Of a stretch of DNA of 64,000 bases, positions 24,674 to 34,758 are shown in pieces. Position numbers and translations under genes: made by a program. Source of the DNA: Bradyrhizobium viridifuturi (GTDB taxonomy: Bacteria > Pseudomonadota > Alphaproteobacteria > Rhizobiales > Xanthobacteraceae); NCBI RefSeq assembly GCF_001238275.1, contig NZ_LGTB01000018.1, forward strand, positions 1 through 64,000, given 5' to 3'. Position 1 is the first letter of the stretch; the number at the start of each line of letters is the position of its first letter. The notes beneath the pieces were generated by a model that made no database searches, had not been told where the DNA came from, and saw only the letters and a program-made list of their open reading frames with translations.

Positions 24674-26440
24674 CGGGACCAGCCATGACCGATCCGGCGC
24701 CCGCCAACAAGCCGGCAGCGAAATCCACCGAGCCGCTGCGCCAGCGGCTGATCCGCTCGCTGTTGTACGGAAGCAATGTCGACCGTGCCGCCAAGGCACG
24801 CGCGCGTGTCGGTCTTGCGATCCTCGCGTTCGCCGCGGTCTATTGCGTGCTGGCCGGCCGGCTCGTGCTGTTCGCCGTCGGCGCCGACAGCCACGGCGCG
24901 CGGCGCACCGCCTCGCAGGACGCGATCGCAACCGCCAGGCCCGACATCACCGATCGCAACGGCGAAATTCTCGCGACCGACGTCAAGGCGCCGAGCCTGT
25001 TCGCCGAGCCGCGCCGCCTGATCGACAAGGACGAGGCAATCGAGCTCTTGACCGGGGCCTTGCCCGATCTCGACACCAGCGAGGTGCGCGACCGCCTGTC
25101 GTCGCGCAAGGGCTTCGTCTGGCTGAAGCGCGAGATCACGCCGAAGCAGCAGCTCGATATCCATCGCCTCGGCCTTCCCGGCGTCGGCTTCCTGCGTGAG
25201 AACAAGCGTGTCTATCCGACCGGCAACGAGGTCGCCCACCTGATCGGCCTGGTCAATATCGACAACCAGGCATCGCCGGCATGGAGAAGTGGCTGGACAA
25301 TAACGGTCTGGCCGATCTGCATCGCGCGGCTTCGCCACCGACCGGCTGCAGAAGCCGGTGGAATTGTCGATCGACCTGCGCGTCGAGCACGCGCTGCGCG
25401 ACGAGCTGATCAAGGCCAAGGAGAAGTTCAAGGCCAAGGCGGCCTCGGGTCTCGTCTCCAACGTGCGCACCGGCGAGATCGTCGCGATGGTATCGCTGCC
25501 GGATTTCGATCCGAACAATCCGAAGGAGGCGCACGATCCCGACCGCATCAACCGCCTGACCACCGGCGTCTACGAGATGGGCTCGACCTTCAAGGCGTTC
25601 ACGCTGGCGATGGCGCTGGATAGCGGCCGGTTCGACCTCAACTCGATGTGGGACGCGCGCGGCCCGCTGCATTACGGCAAGTTCGCGATCCATGACGATC
25701 ACAACCTGGGCCGCATGATCAACATGAAGGAGGTGTTCTACTATTCCTCCAACATCGGCGCCGGGCGCATTGCGCTGGCGATGGGCGTCGACGCCCACAA
25801 GGCCTTCCTGCGCAAGATGGGGCAACTCGAGCGGCTGCGCACCGAATTGCCGGAGAGCGCCTCGCCGATCGTGCCGAAGAAGTGGGGCGAATTGAACACC
25901 GTCACCATCTCGTTCGGTCACGGCATCGCGGTGGCGCCGCTGCAGGCGGTGATGGGCATCGACGCGTTGGTCAATGGCGGCTATCTGATCCCGCCGACCT
26001 TCCTGAGGCGCACCGAGCAGGAGGCGATGGCGATGGCCAAGCGGGTCATCAAGCCCGAGACCTCGGACAAGATGCGCTATCTGATGCGGCTCAACGCCGA
26101 GGTGGGCACCGCGAAGAAGGCCGACGTCAAGGGCTACTATATCGGCGGCAAGACCGGCACCGCGGAAAAGGTGATCAACGGCCGCTATGCCAAGAAGCGT
26201 GTGCTCAACGCCTTCACCGCGATCCTGCCCGCCGACAATCCGAAATACCAGCTGCTGATCATGCTCGACGAGCCGCAGCCGCTGAAGGAGACCTATGGTT
26301 TCATCACGTCGGGCTGGAACGCGGTGCCGACCGGTGGCAATGTGATCGCCCGAATTGCGCCGCTTTTGGGCGTCGAGCCGCGCTTCGACCTGCCGCCGTC
26401 CGACCGCCTTATTCTTGCGGCATCGAGAGCAACCCAGTAA
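24670..26440 (+). CDS. ftsI: Division-specific transpeptidase FtsI (PBP3), two frameshifts in this sequence
   Basis: One membrane helix (about residues 47-65) is followed by a PBP dimerisation domain and a transpeptidase domain. In the repaired frame S306-x-x-K309 (MGSTFKAF), S360-S361-N362 and K495-T-G are all present. The frame is lost at 25269-25270 (CAGGCATC where CAGGGCATC is expected) and again at 25328-25329 (GCGGCTTC for GCGGGCTTC). Adding one G at each gives 590 uninterrupted residues through the Q-G-I-A-G-M-E-K-W linker. The gene is essential, so these are probably sequencing errors. The protein cross-links septal peptidoglycan with FtsW. Confidence 0.93.
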
Positions 26441-26453
26441 GGCGTATATTCAC

Positions 26454-26500
26454 AGCATGATCCGGAGAAGTGCGCAGCGGTTCTCCGGGCAGATCATGCT
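26454..26500. repeat. Rhizobial palindromic repeat inside the dcw cluster
   Basis: Outer arms AGCATGATC / GATCATGCT and inner arms CGGAGAA / TTCTCCG form a long hairpin. This is the GAGCATGATC...GATCATGCTC repeat family that is abundant in Rhizobiales intergenic DNA. It occupies the 102-bp gap between ftsI and murE. Confidence 0.75.
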
Positions 26501-26542
26501 CAAATAGCGGCGCCAGAACGGCGCTGGCCAGACTGGAAGATC

Positions 26543-28012
26543 ATGAGACTTCGCGACCTCTTCAGCGCCGATGCGACGATCGATCCAGAAATCGATCCAA
26601 GTGTCGATGCCACAGTCGTCGGCGGGCTTGCGGTCGACAGCCGCGCGGTGAAGCCGGGCGACCTGTTCTTCGCGTTGGCCGGCAGCAAGACCGACGGCGC
26701 GCGCTTCATCGATGCTGCGATCGCCGCAGGCGCGGTCGCGATTGCCGGCGACCATCCGCCGCAGGTGCCGCTTGGTGTTCCGTTTGTCGCAACGCCCAAT
26801 CCGCGCCGTGCGCTGGCGCTTGCCGCCGCCAGATTCTACCCACGCCAGCCGGCGACGATCGCGGCGGTGACCGGCACCAGCGGCAAGACCTCGGTCGCCG
26901 CCTTCACGCGTCAGATCTGGCAGCGGCTCGATCACTCCTCCGCGAGCATCGGCACCATCGGTCTCGTCTCCGATAAGCGCACCGTCTACGGCTCGCTGAC
27001 GACACCCGATCCGATCGCGCTGCATCGCCAGCTCGACGAGATCACACGAGACGGCGTCACGCATCTGGCGTTCGAAGCTTCCTCGCATGGGCTCGACCAG
27101 TATCGTCTCGATGGCGTGCGCATCGCGGCCGGCGGCTTCACCAACCTGTCGCGCGACCACATGGATTATCATCCCGACGTCGCGCATTACCTGAACGCAA
27201 AACTCCGACTGTTCCGCGATCTCGTCGCCGATAGCGGTGCTGCGGTGATCTCCGTCGATCACGACTGCTCGGCCGAAGTGATCGATGCCGCGCGCGTGCG
27301 CGGCCTGCGCATCATCACGGTCGGCCGCAAGGGCGACGCGGACGAGGGCATCAAGCTCACCGATGCTGCGATCGAAGGCTTCGCCCAGAAGCTCGTCATC
27401 GCGCATCGCGGGCGCAACTACGCGATCCGGCTGCCGCTGGTCGGCGAATTCCAGATCGAAAATGCGCTGGTCGCGGCGGGTCTCGCGATCGGCACCGGCA
27501 GCGCTGCCGATGATGTGTTCGGCTCCCTCGAACATCTCGAAGGCGCCAAGGGCCGGCTGGAGTTCGTCGGCGAGCGCAATGGGGCGCCGATCTTCGTCGA
27601 CTACGCCCACAAGCCGGATGCGCTCGCCAAGGCACTGCAGGCGCTGCGGCCCTATGCGAAGCGCAGGCTGGTCGTGATCTTCGGCGCCGGCGGCGACCGC
27701 GACGCCGGCAAGCGTCCGATCATGGGCGCGATCGCGGCCGAGAATGCCGATCAAATCATCGTCACCGACGACAATCCACGCAGCGAGAAGCCCGAGGCGA
27801 TCCGTGCCGCGATCATGGCGACCGCAAAAGGCGCGCGCGAGATCGGCGACCGCGCCGAAGCGATCCGAGCCGGGATCGCCGGCCTCGAGCCGGGCGATGC
27901 GCTGGTCGTGGCCGGCAAGGGCCACGAGGTCGGGCAGATCGTCGGCGGCACGACGCTGCCGTTCAGCGATCATGAAGCGGTCGCTGCCGCGTTAGCAGCG
28001 GAGGGCAAATGA
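26543..28012 (+). CDS. murE: UDP-MurNAc-L-Ala-D-Glu:meso-diaminopimelate ligase
   Basis: A 489-residue Mur ligase. The ATP loop GTSGKTS is at 111-117, and the DNPR motif (410-413), which selects meso-diaminopimelate over lysine, is intact. GKGHE lies near the end. N-terminal, central and C-terminal Mur-ligase domains appear in order and the length is normal. It adds the third amino acid to the UDP-MurNAc peptide in the cytosol. GGAAG precedes the ATG, and the stop overlaps the murF start by four bases (ATGA). Confidence 0.96.
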   Translation: MRLRDLFSADATIDPEIDPSVDATVVGGLAVDSRAVKPGDLFFALAGSKTDGARFIDAAIAAGAVAIAGDHPPQVPLGVPFVATPNPRRALALAAARFYPRQPATIAAVTGTSGKTSVAAFTRQIWQRLDHSSASIGTIGLVSDKRTVYGSLTTPDPIALHRQLDEITRDGVTHLAFEASSHGLDQYRLDGVRIAAGGFTNLSRDHMDYHPDVAHYLNAKLRLFRDLVADSGAAVISVDHDCSAEVIDAARVRGLRIITVGRKGDADEGIKLTDAAIEGFAQKLVIAHRGRNYAIRLPLVGEFQIENALVAAGLAIGTGSAADDVFGSLEHLEGAKGRLEFVGERNGAPIFVDYAHKPDALAKALQALRPYAKRRLVVIFGAGGDRDAGKRPIMGAIAAENADQIIVTDDNPRSEKPEAIRAAIMATAKGAREIGDRAEAIRAGIAGLEPGDALVVAGKGHEVGQIVGGTTLPFSDHEAVAAALAAEGK

Positions 28013-29441
28013 GCACGATGTTGTGGACCTCGGATGCGATGGCGTCGGCGATGCGCGCCGCCACGCAGGGCGCGCTGCCGGACGGCGTCACCGGCCTCTC
28101 GATCGACAGCCGCACCGTCGCGCCGGGCGAGGCGTATTTCGCGATCAAGGGCGACGTCCATGACGGCCATGCCTTTGTCGAGCTGCGCTGAAGGCCGGCG
28201 CCGGACTCGCCGTGGTCGAGGCCGCGCAACGCGACAAGTTTCCCACCGATGCGCCGCTGCTGGTGGTCGACGACGTGCTCGCCGGCCTCGTCGAGCTCGC
28301 GCACGCCTCGCGTGCGCGGCTCAATGCGAAGATCATCGCGGTGACCGGTTCGGTCGGCAAGACCTCGACCAAGGAGGCGCTGCGCCGCGTGCTGTCGGTG
28401 CAGGGCGAGACCCATGCCTCGGTCGCCTCCTTCAACAATCACTGGGGCGTGCCGCTGTCGCTGGCGCGCTGCCCGGCGAGCACGCGCTTTGCGGTGTTCG
28501 AGATCGGCATGAACCATGCCGGCGAGATCACGCCGCTGGTGAAGATGGTGCGGCCGCACGTCGCCATCATCACCACGATCGAGCCGGTACATCTGGAATT
28601 CTTCTCCGGTATCGAGGCGATCGCCGACGCCAAGGCGGAGATCTTTTCCGGACTCGAGCCGGATGGCGCCGTCGTGCTCAACCGCGACAATGGACAATTC
28701 GCGCGGCTGCAGAAGCAGGCGAAGAAGGCCGGCATCTCGCGCATCGTCTCGTTCGGCGCCGACAAGCGCGCCGAGGCGCGGCTGATCGACCTCTCGCTGC
28801 ATGCGACCTGCTCGGCGGTGCACGCCGATATTCTGGATCACGACATCACCTACAAGATCGGCATGCCCGGACGCCACATGGCGATGAACTCGCTCGCGGT
28901 GCTCGCGGGGGCCTCGCTGCTCGGCGCCGATATCGCGCGCGCGGCGCTGTCGCTGTCGCAGCTCGAGGCGCCGACCGGCCGCGGCCTTCGCCGCACGCTC
29001 GAGGTCGGCCATGGCGAGGCGACGCTGATCGACGAGAGCTACAACGCCAATCCGGCTTCGATGGGCGCCGCGCTCAACGTGCTCGGCCAGGCTCCGACAG
29101 GGGCGCATGGCCGGCGCATCGCCGTGCTCGGCGACATGCTCGAACTCGGGCCGACCGGGCCCGAACTGCACCGCGGCCTCAACGAGGCCGTGACCGCCAA
29201 CCGCATCGACCTCGTATATTGTTGTGGTCCGCTGATGCGGAATTTGTGGGATGCCCTTTCCACCGGCAAGCGGGGAGGCTATGCCGAGAGTTCGGCGGCG
29301 CTCGAGGCGCAGGCTGTCGCCGCGGTCCGTGCCGGTGACGTGATCATGGTGAAGGGCTCGCTGGGATCGAAGATGAAGCGCATTGTCAGCGCGCTGGAAA
29401 AGCGCTTCCCCGACAAGGCCGCGCACGAAGAAGCGGTATAG
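28009..29441 (+). CDS. murF: UDP-MurNAc-tripeptide:D-Ala-D-Ala ligase, one frameshift near 28185
   Basis: The N-terminal frame reads from ATG 28009 to GHAFVEL. CTGCGCTGAAG then gives a premature TGA, where CTGGCGCTGAAG would read L-A-L-K. Restoring one G at 28185 joins it to the frame that runs to 29441 and gives 477 residues, the family length. The ATP loop TGSVGKTST begins at T113 with K118, then NHWGVP and IGMNHAGEI follow. It adds D-Ala-D-Ala to make the pentapeptide. Being essential and otherwise perfect, the gene is probably intact in the organism. Confidence 0.94.
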
Positions 29442-29451
29442 GACCCTTTGA

Positions 29452-30558
29452 ATGTTCTACTGGTTGATCGAGCTGTCCAACACCGTTCCGGGGTTTGGCG
29501 CATTCCGTAGCGCCCTGAACGTGTTCCGCTACATCACTTTCCGCACCGGCGGTGCGATGGTGACCGGCGCGCTGTTCGTGTTCCTGTTCGGGCCCTGGAT
29601 CATCGATCATTTGAGGCTGCGGCAGGGCAAGGGCCAGCCGATCCGCACCGACGGTCCGCAGTCGCATCTGATCTCCAAGAAGGGCACGCCCACGATGGGC
29701 GGGCTGATGATCCTGTCCGGGCTCGTGGTGTCGACGCTGCTCTGGGCCAACCCGCTCAACCCGTATGTCTGGATCGTGCTGGCGGTGACGCTCGGCTTCG
29801 GCTTCGTCGGTTTCTATGACGATTATCTGAAGGTCACAAAGCAGTCACACAGCGGCTTCGCCGGCAAGCTCCGCCTGCTGATCGAGGCGGTGATCGGGCT
29901 CGCCGCCACCTATGCGCTGGTCCGGCTCGGCCGCGACGTGTCGTCGACCTCGCTCGTGATTCCGTTCTTCAAGGATCTCGTGATCAACTTCGGCTGGTTC
30001 TTCGTCATCTTCGGCGCCTTCGTCATGGTCGGCGCCGGCAATGCGGTGAACCTGACCGACGGCCTCGACGGTCTCGCCATCGTGCCGGTCATGATCGCGG
30101 CGGCGAGCTTCGGCATGATCTCGTATCTTACCGGCAACGCGGTGTTCTCGGAGTATCTGCAGATCAATTATGTCGCCGGCACCGGCGAACTGGCGGTGTT
30201 ATGCGGCGCGGTGCTCGGCGCGGGCCTGGGCTTCCTCTGGTTCAACGCGCCGCCGGCCTCGATCTTCATGGGTGACACCGGCTCGCTCGCGCTCGGCGGC
30301 ATGCTGGGGGCCACCGCGGTTGCGGTGAAGCACGAGATCGTGCTTGCGGTGATCGGTGGCCTGTTCGTGCTGGAGGCGGTTTCGGTCATCGTCCAGGTCA
30401 CCTCGTTCAAGCTGACCGGCAAGCGCGTGTTCCGGATGGCGCCGCTGCACCATCATTTCGAGCAGAAGGGCTGGACCGAGCCGCAGATCGTGATCCGGTT
30501 CTGGATCATCTCGGTGATGCTGGCGCTGGCCGGCCTCTCCACCCTCAAGCTGCGCTGA
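29452..30558 (+). CDS. mraY: Phospho-MurNAc-pentapeptide translocase
   Basis: A 368-residue polytopic protein with ten hydrophobic segments. Family blocks are clear: KKGTPTMGGLMIL, GFYDDYLK with the catalytic Asp pair, NAVNLTDGLDGLA, FMGDTGSLALGG and the PLHHHFE loop. It transfers phospho-MurNAc-pentapeptide to undecaprenyl phosphate, forming lipid I. It begins 10 nt after murF. Confidence 0.96.
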   Translation: MFYWLIELSNTVPGFGAFRSALNVFRYITFRTGGAMVTGALFVFLFGPWIIDHLRLRQGKGQPIRTDGPQSHLISKKGTPTMGGLMILSGLVVSTLLWANPLNPYVWIVLAVTLGFGFVGFYDDYLKVTKQSHSGFAGKLRLLIEAVIGLAATYALVRLGRDVSSTSLVIPFFKDLVINFGWFFVIFGAFVMVGAGNAVNLTDGLDGLAIVPVMIAAASFGMISYLTGNAVFSEYLQINYVAGTGELAVLCGAVLGAGLGFLWFNAPPASIFMGDTGSLALGGMLGATAVAVKHEIVLAVIGGLFVLEAVSVIVQVTSFKLTGKRVFRMAPLHHHFEQKGWTEPQIVIRFWIISVMLALAGLSTLKLR

Positions 30559-30566
30559 GCCCCGCC

Positions 30567-31967
30567 ATGATCCCGGTCACCTCCTTCGCAGGCAAGACGG
30601 TCGCGGTGTTCGGGCTCGGCGGCTCGGGCCTTGCGAGCTGCCACGCGCTGAAGGCCGGTGGTGCGGAGGTGATCGCGGCCGACGACAATGCCGACAATGT
30701 CGCGAGGGCGGCGCAGGCCGGCTTCACCACCGCTGACCTGCGCGCGGTGTCGTGGGCGAATTTCGCCGCGCTGATCCTGACCCCCGGCGCGCCGCTGACC
30801 CATCCGGCGCCGCACTGGAGCGTGCTGAAGGCGCGCGAGGCGGGTGTCGAGGTGATCGGCGACGTCGAATTGTTCTGCCGCGAGCGGCGCCGTCACGCGC
30901 CGAACGCGCCGTTCGTCGCCATCACCGGCACCAACGGCAAATCGACCACGACGGCGCTGATCGCGCATCTGATGAAGGTCGCCGGCTACGACACCCAGAT
31001 GGGTGGCAATATCGGCACCGCGATCCTGTCGCTGGAGCCGCCGCGGATGGGCCGTGTCCATGTCATCGAGATGTCGTCCTACCAGATCGATCTCGCACCG
31101 TCGCTCGATCCCTCGGTCGGCATCCTGATCAACATCAGCGAGGACCACATCGATCGCCACGGCACGCTGGAGCACTACGCCGCGGTCAAGGAGCGGCTGG
31201 TTGCCGGCGTGCAGCAGGGCGGCACCGCGATCACCGGCGTCGACGACATCTGGTGCCGCAACATCGCCGACCGGCTCGATCGCGCCGGCAAGCAGGTGGT
31301 GCGCATCTCGGTCAAGAACCCGCTGCCCGACGGCCTCTATGTCGAGCACGAGACCATCGTGCGTGCGTCGGGTGCCGCACGCAGCGAGATCGCGCGGCTC
31401 GGGGGCATCGGCTCGCTGCGCGGCCTGCACAATGCGCAGAACGCCGCCTGCGCCTCGGCCTGCGCGCTGGCGATCGGCGTCGCCACCGACGTCTTGCAGG
31501 ACGGCCTGCGCAGCTTCCCGGGCTTGGCGCACCGCATGGAGCAGGTCGGCCGCCGCGGCAACGTGCTGTTCGTCAACGACTCCAAGGGCACCAACGCGGA
31601 TGCGGCGGCGCATGCGCTATCGTCCTTCGCCGACATCTACTGGATCGCCGGCGGCAAGCCGAAGGCCGGCGGCATCACGGGCCTGACCGAGTATTTCCCG
31701 CGCATCCGCAAGGCCTATCTGATCGGCGAGGCGGCGGCCGAATTCTCCGGCACGCTCGGCGAGCGCGTCCCGCACGAGATGTCCGGCACGCTCGACGTCG
31801 CGGTATCGAGCGCCGCGCGCGATGCCGAGGCGTCTGGGTTGAGTGAAGCCGTCGTGCTGCTGTCGCCGGCCTGCGCCTCGTTCGACCAGTACCGCAATTT
31901 CGAAATCCGCGGCACCGCCTTCCGCGACATCGTCCAGGCGCTGCCCGGCGTCAAGCCGGTGGTGTGA
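30567..31967 (+). CDS. murD: UDP-MurNAc-L-alanine:D-glutamate ligase
   Basis: A 466-residue Mur ligase. The N-terminal UDP-binding Rossmann-like domain starts VAVFGLGGSGLASC. The ATP loop GTNGKST is at 121-127, followed by GGNIGTA, EMSSYQID and NDSKGTNADA. It adds D-Glu to UDP-MurNAc-L-Ala. It starts 8 nt after mraY and ends before a repeat-filled gap, so transcription may weaken or restart before ftsW. Confidence 0.96.
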   Translation: MIPVTSFAGKTVAVFGLGGSGLASCHALKAGGAEVIAADDNADNVARAAQAGFTTADLRAVSWANFAALILTPGAPLTHPAPHWSVLKAREAGVEVIGDVELFCRERRRHAPNAPFVAITGTNGKSTTTALIAHLMKVAGYDTQMGGNIGTAILSLEPPRMGRVHVIEMSSYQIDLAPSLDPSVGILINISEDHIDRHGTLEHYAAVKERLVAGVQQGGTAITGVDDIWCRNIADRLDRAGKQVVRISVKNPLPDGLYVEHETIVRASGAARSEIARLGGIGSLRGLHNAQNAACASACALAIGVATDVLQDGLRSFPGLAHRMEQVGRRGNVLFVNDSKGTNADAAAHALSSFADIYWIAGGKPKAGGITGLTEYFPRIRKAYLIGEAAAEFSGTLGERVPHEMSGTLDVAVSSAARDAEASGLSEAVVLLSPACASFDQYRNFEIRGTAFRDIVQALPGVKPVV

Positions 31968-32433
31968 GCACTATTTCGCCGTCATTCCCCGACGCGCAAA
32001 TGCGCATCTGAGGTCGCGCGAAGCGCGAGCCCGGAATCCATTGGGCCGCATCCCAATCTGTCATCGCCCGGCTCGACCGGGCGATCCAGTACGCCGCGGG
32101 CCTTCGGCTCAAGCACGACCGTCTCTGGAATACTGGACCACCCGCTTTCGCGGGTGATGGCACCGGTCGCTTGACGTCTTGAATCGCGAACCATCCCCAC
32201 CGTCGTCCCGGCGAAAGCCGGGACCCGTTACCCCGAATGAGAATTGTTGCGCGACGCTGGGGCAGGATCTCGTTCACAACCAAATTCGGTGGTTATGGGT
32301 CCCGGCTTTCGCAGGGACGACAGTGTGCTTGGGACGACAAATCCACCTCCCTCAAAAGTTACCCGACCTGTTAACCCCTTGGAAACCATCCTGCGCCACG
32401 AATGGACGTTATCTCTGCCATCTGGGGACGCCC
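31968..32433. repeat. Repeat-filled gap between murD and ftsW
   Basis: No gene was seen. The core is a 120-nt element (32202-32321). Its ends (GTCGTCCCGGCGAAAGCCGG at 32202 and GGTTATGGGTCCCGGC... at 32291-32321) are imperfect inverted repeats of each other. The same element recurs at 51413-51532 in opposite orientation, with similar interior (GTTGC-x3-ACGCTGGG). Other small inverted repeats (GCAAATGCGC at 32000, CCCGCTTTCGCGGG near 32140) suggest nested repeat insertions. Confidence 0.75.
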
Positions 32434-33585
32434 ATGCTCGCCCGTGACCAACGCACCCCGTTCTCGGACTGGTGGTGGACCGTCGACAAGTTGCTGCTTG
32501 TCGCGATCGCCGCGTTGATGCTGGCCGGCGTCATCCTGTCGCTGGCGGCGAGCCCGCCGGTCGCGACCCGGATCGGGCTCGATCCGTTCCATTTCTTCAA
32601 CCGCCACGTCATGTTCCTGGCGCCGTCGCTGATCGTGCTGATCGGGGTGTCGTTCATGACGCCGCGCCAGATCCGGCGCACCGCGCTGATCGTGTTCGTG
32701 GTCTCGATCGCGCTGATCGTGCTGACGCTCTTGGTCGGACCGGAGGTCAAGGGCTCGCGGCGCTGGATCACGCTGCTCGGCGTCAACATCCAGGCCTCAG
32801 AGGCCGCCAAGCCCGCCTTCGTGATCGTCGCAGCCTGGCTGTTTGCGGAATCCACCAAGCGGCCGGAGATGCCGGCGACCTCGATGGCGCTGGTGCTACT
32901 GCTGATGCTGGTTACGCTCTTGGTGATGGAGCCCGACTTCGGCCAGACCATGCTGATCCTCACCGTGTGGGGCGCGCTGTTCTTCATCGCGGGCATGCGG
33001 ATGATCTGGGTGTTCGGACTGGCCGGCGCGGCCGGAGCGGGCCTGTTCGGCGCCTATCTGCTGGTGCCGCACGTCGCCGGGCGCATCAAGCGCTTCATGA
33101 ATCCGGCCTCCGGCGACACCTTCCAGGTCGACACCGCGATGGAGGCGTTCTGGAACGGCGGCTGGTTCGGGCTCGGTCCGGGCGAGGGCATCGCCAAGCG
33201 CAGCCTGCCGGACAGCCACACCGACTTCGTGTTCGCGGTGGCGGCGGAGGAGTTCGGCATCATCCTCTGTTTGATGCTGGTCGCACTGTTCGGCTTCATC
33301 GTGATCCGCACGCTGACCCGCGCCTATGCCACCGAGGACATGTTCTCGCGCTTTGCGGCCTCCGGGCTCGCGATCCTGTTCGGCGTGCAGGCGACGATCA
33401 ACATGGCGGTCAATCTGCAACTGATCCCGGCCAAGGGCATGACGCTGCCGTTCATCTCCTATGGCGGTTCCTCGTTCGTCTCGCTCGCCTATGGCGTCGG
33501 CATGATGCTGGCGCTGACCCGGCAGCGGCCGCGGACCGAGATCGAATCGATGGAGGGCGCCAGCGCGCAGCGCGCCTACGCGTAG
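32434..33585 (+). CDS. ftsW: Septal lipid II polymerase FtsW (SEDS)
   Basis: A 383-residue SEDS protein with about ten membrane helices. The start is ATG 32434 with GGGGA 7 nt upstream; earlier in-frame starts run through repeat DNA. Diagnostic stretches include GPEVKGSRRWI, FQVDTAMEAFWNGGWFGLGPGEG, SHTDFVFAVAAEEFG and the C-terminal PFISYGGSS. With FtsI it makes septal peptidoglycan. Confidence 0.95.
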   Translation: MLARDQRTPFSDWWWTVDKLLLVAIAALMLAGVILSLAASPPVATRIGLDPFHFFNRHVMFLAPSLIVLIGVSFMTPRQIRRTALIVFVVSIALIVLTLLVGPEVKGSRRWITLLGVNIQASEAAKPAFVIVAAWLFAESTKRPEMPATSMALVLLLMLVTLLVMEPDFGQTMLILTVWGALFFIAGMRMIWVFGLAGAAGAGLFGAYLLVPHVAGRIKRFMNPASGDTFQVDTAMEAFWNGGWFGLGPGEGIAKRSLPDSHTDFVFAVAAEEFGIILCLMLVALFGFIVIRTLTRAYATEDMFSRFAASGLAILFGVQATINMAVNLQLIPAKGMTLPFISYGGSSFVSLAYGVGMMLALTRQRPRTEIESMEGASAQRAYA

Positions 33586-33620
33586 GTGACTGTGACTGCG
33601 GCGTCGGTTATCTGGAAACC

Positions 33621-34721
33621 ATGGACAACCCGCCCCTGATTCTGCTGGCGGCCGGCGGCACCGGCGGCCATCTGTTCCCGGCCGAAGCGCTCGCCGTGGA
33701 ATTGATCAGGCGTGGCCTGCGGGTGCGGCTTGCAACCGACGGCCGCGCGCTGCGCTACTCCGGCCTGTTCGGCAAAGAGAGCATCGAGCTGGTGCCGAGC
33801 GCGACCGTGCGCAGCCGCAACCCGATCTCGCTGGCGCGGACCGTGCTGATGCTCGGCTACGGCACGCTGGTCGCCGCCAATGTGGTGCGCCGGCTGAAGC
33901 CTGCGGCCGTGGTCGGCTTCGGCGGTTACCCGACCTTGCCGCCGCTGGTGGCGGCGCGGATGCTCGGCGTTCCCGGCATCATTCACGATGCCAATGCGGT
34001 GCTTGGCCGCGCCAACCGTTTCCTCTCCAACCGCGTCAACGCGATCGCGACCTCGCTGCCCGGCGTGCTCGATCGCGATCCCGCGCTCGCCGGCAAGGCC
34101 ACCACCGTCGGCACGCCGATGCGCCCAGCCATCCTTGCAGCAGCCGCGGTGAAATACACGCCGCCCGAGGTGAACGGGCCGCTGCGCCTGCTGGTCGTCG
34201 GCGGCAGCCAGGGCGCGCGGGTGATGAGCGACATCGTGCCGCCGGCGATCGAGAAGCTTGCGCCTGCGCTGTGGAGCCGTCTGATCATCACCCAGCAGGT
34301 GCGTGAAGAGGACATGGCGCGGGTGCGCGCGGTGTACGATCGGCTCAAGATCAATGCCGAGCTGGCGCCGTTCTTCGCCGACCTGCCGGCGCGCCTGGCC
34401 TCGAGCCAGCTCGTGATCTCGCGTTCCGGCGCCGGCACCGTGGCCGAGCTCGCCGCGATCGGCCGGCCCTCGATCCTGGTGCCGTTGCCAGGCGCGATCG
34501 ATCAGGACCAGTTCGCCAATGCCGGCGTGCTGTCGCAGGCGGGCGGCGCGCTGCGCATTACGCAAAGCGACTTCACGCCGGAGCGGCTCGCGGCCGAAAT
34601 CTCGGCCTTCGCCGCCGAACCCCAAAAATTGACCGCGATGGCGGACGCCGCGCGCAGCGTCGGGCGGCTCGATGCCGCCGAACGGCTGGCCGATCTGGTT
34701 GCCAAGGTGGCAGGGATTTGA
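33621..34721 (+). CDS. murG: UDP-GlcNAc:lipid I GlcNAc transferase
   Basis: A 366-residue GT28 enzyme. The N-terminal G-loop AGGTGGHLFPA is at 11-21; VVGFGGYPTLPPLVA and IHDANAVLGRANR follow, and the C-terminal domain has VVGGSQGARVMSD, ISRSGAGTVAELAAIGRPSI and DQDQFANA. It makes lipid II on the inner face of the membrane. ATG 33621 lies 35 nt after ftsW. Confidence 0.96.
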   Translation: MDNPPLILLAAGGTGGHLFPAEALAVELIRRGLRVRLATDGRALRYSGLFGKESIELVPSATVRSRNPISLARTVLMLGYGTLVAANVVRRLKPAAVVGFGGYPTLPPLVAARMLGVPGIIHDANAVLGRANRFLSNRVNAIATSLPGVLDRDPALAGKATTVGTPMRPAILAAAAVKYTPPEVNGPLRLLVVGGSQGARVMSDIVPPAIEKLAPALWSRLIITQQVREEDMARVRAVYDRLKINAELAPFFADLPARLASSQLVISRSGAGTVAELAAIGRPSILVPLPGAIDQDQFANAGVLSQAGGALRITQSDFTPERLAAEISAFAAEPQKLTAMADAARSVGRLDAAERLADLVAKVAGI

Positions 34722-34758
34722 TGTGCCAATCCGGCAGCAGGCCGGGGGAGACTTGAGC

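Noticed and set aside
32179..32433. In-frame upstream extension of ftsW
   Set aside because: The extension runs through repeat DNA and lacks a SD; ATG 32434 has GGGGA and a normal FtsW start.
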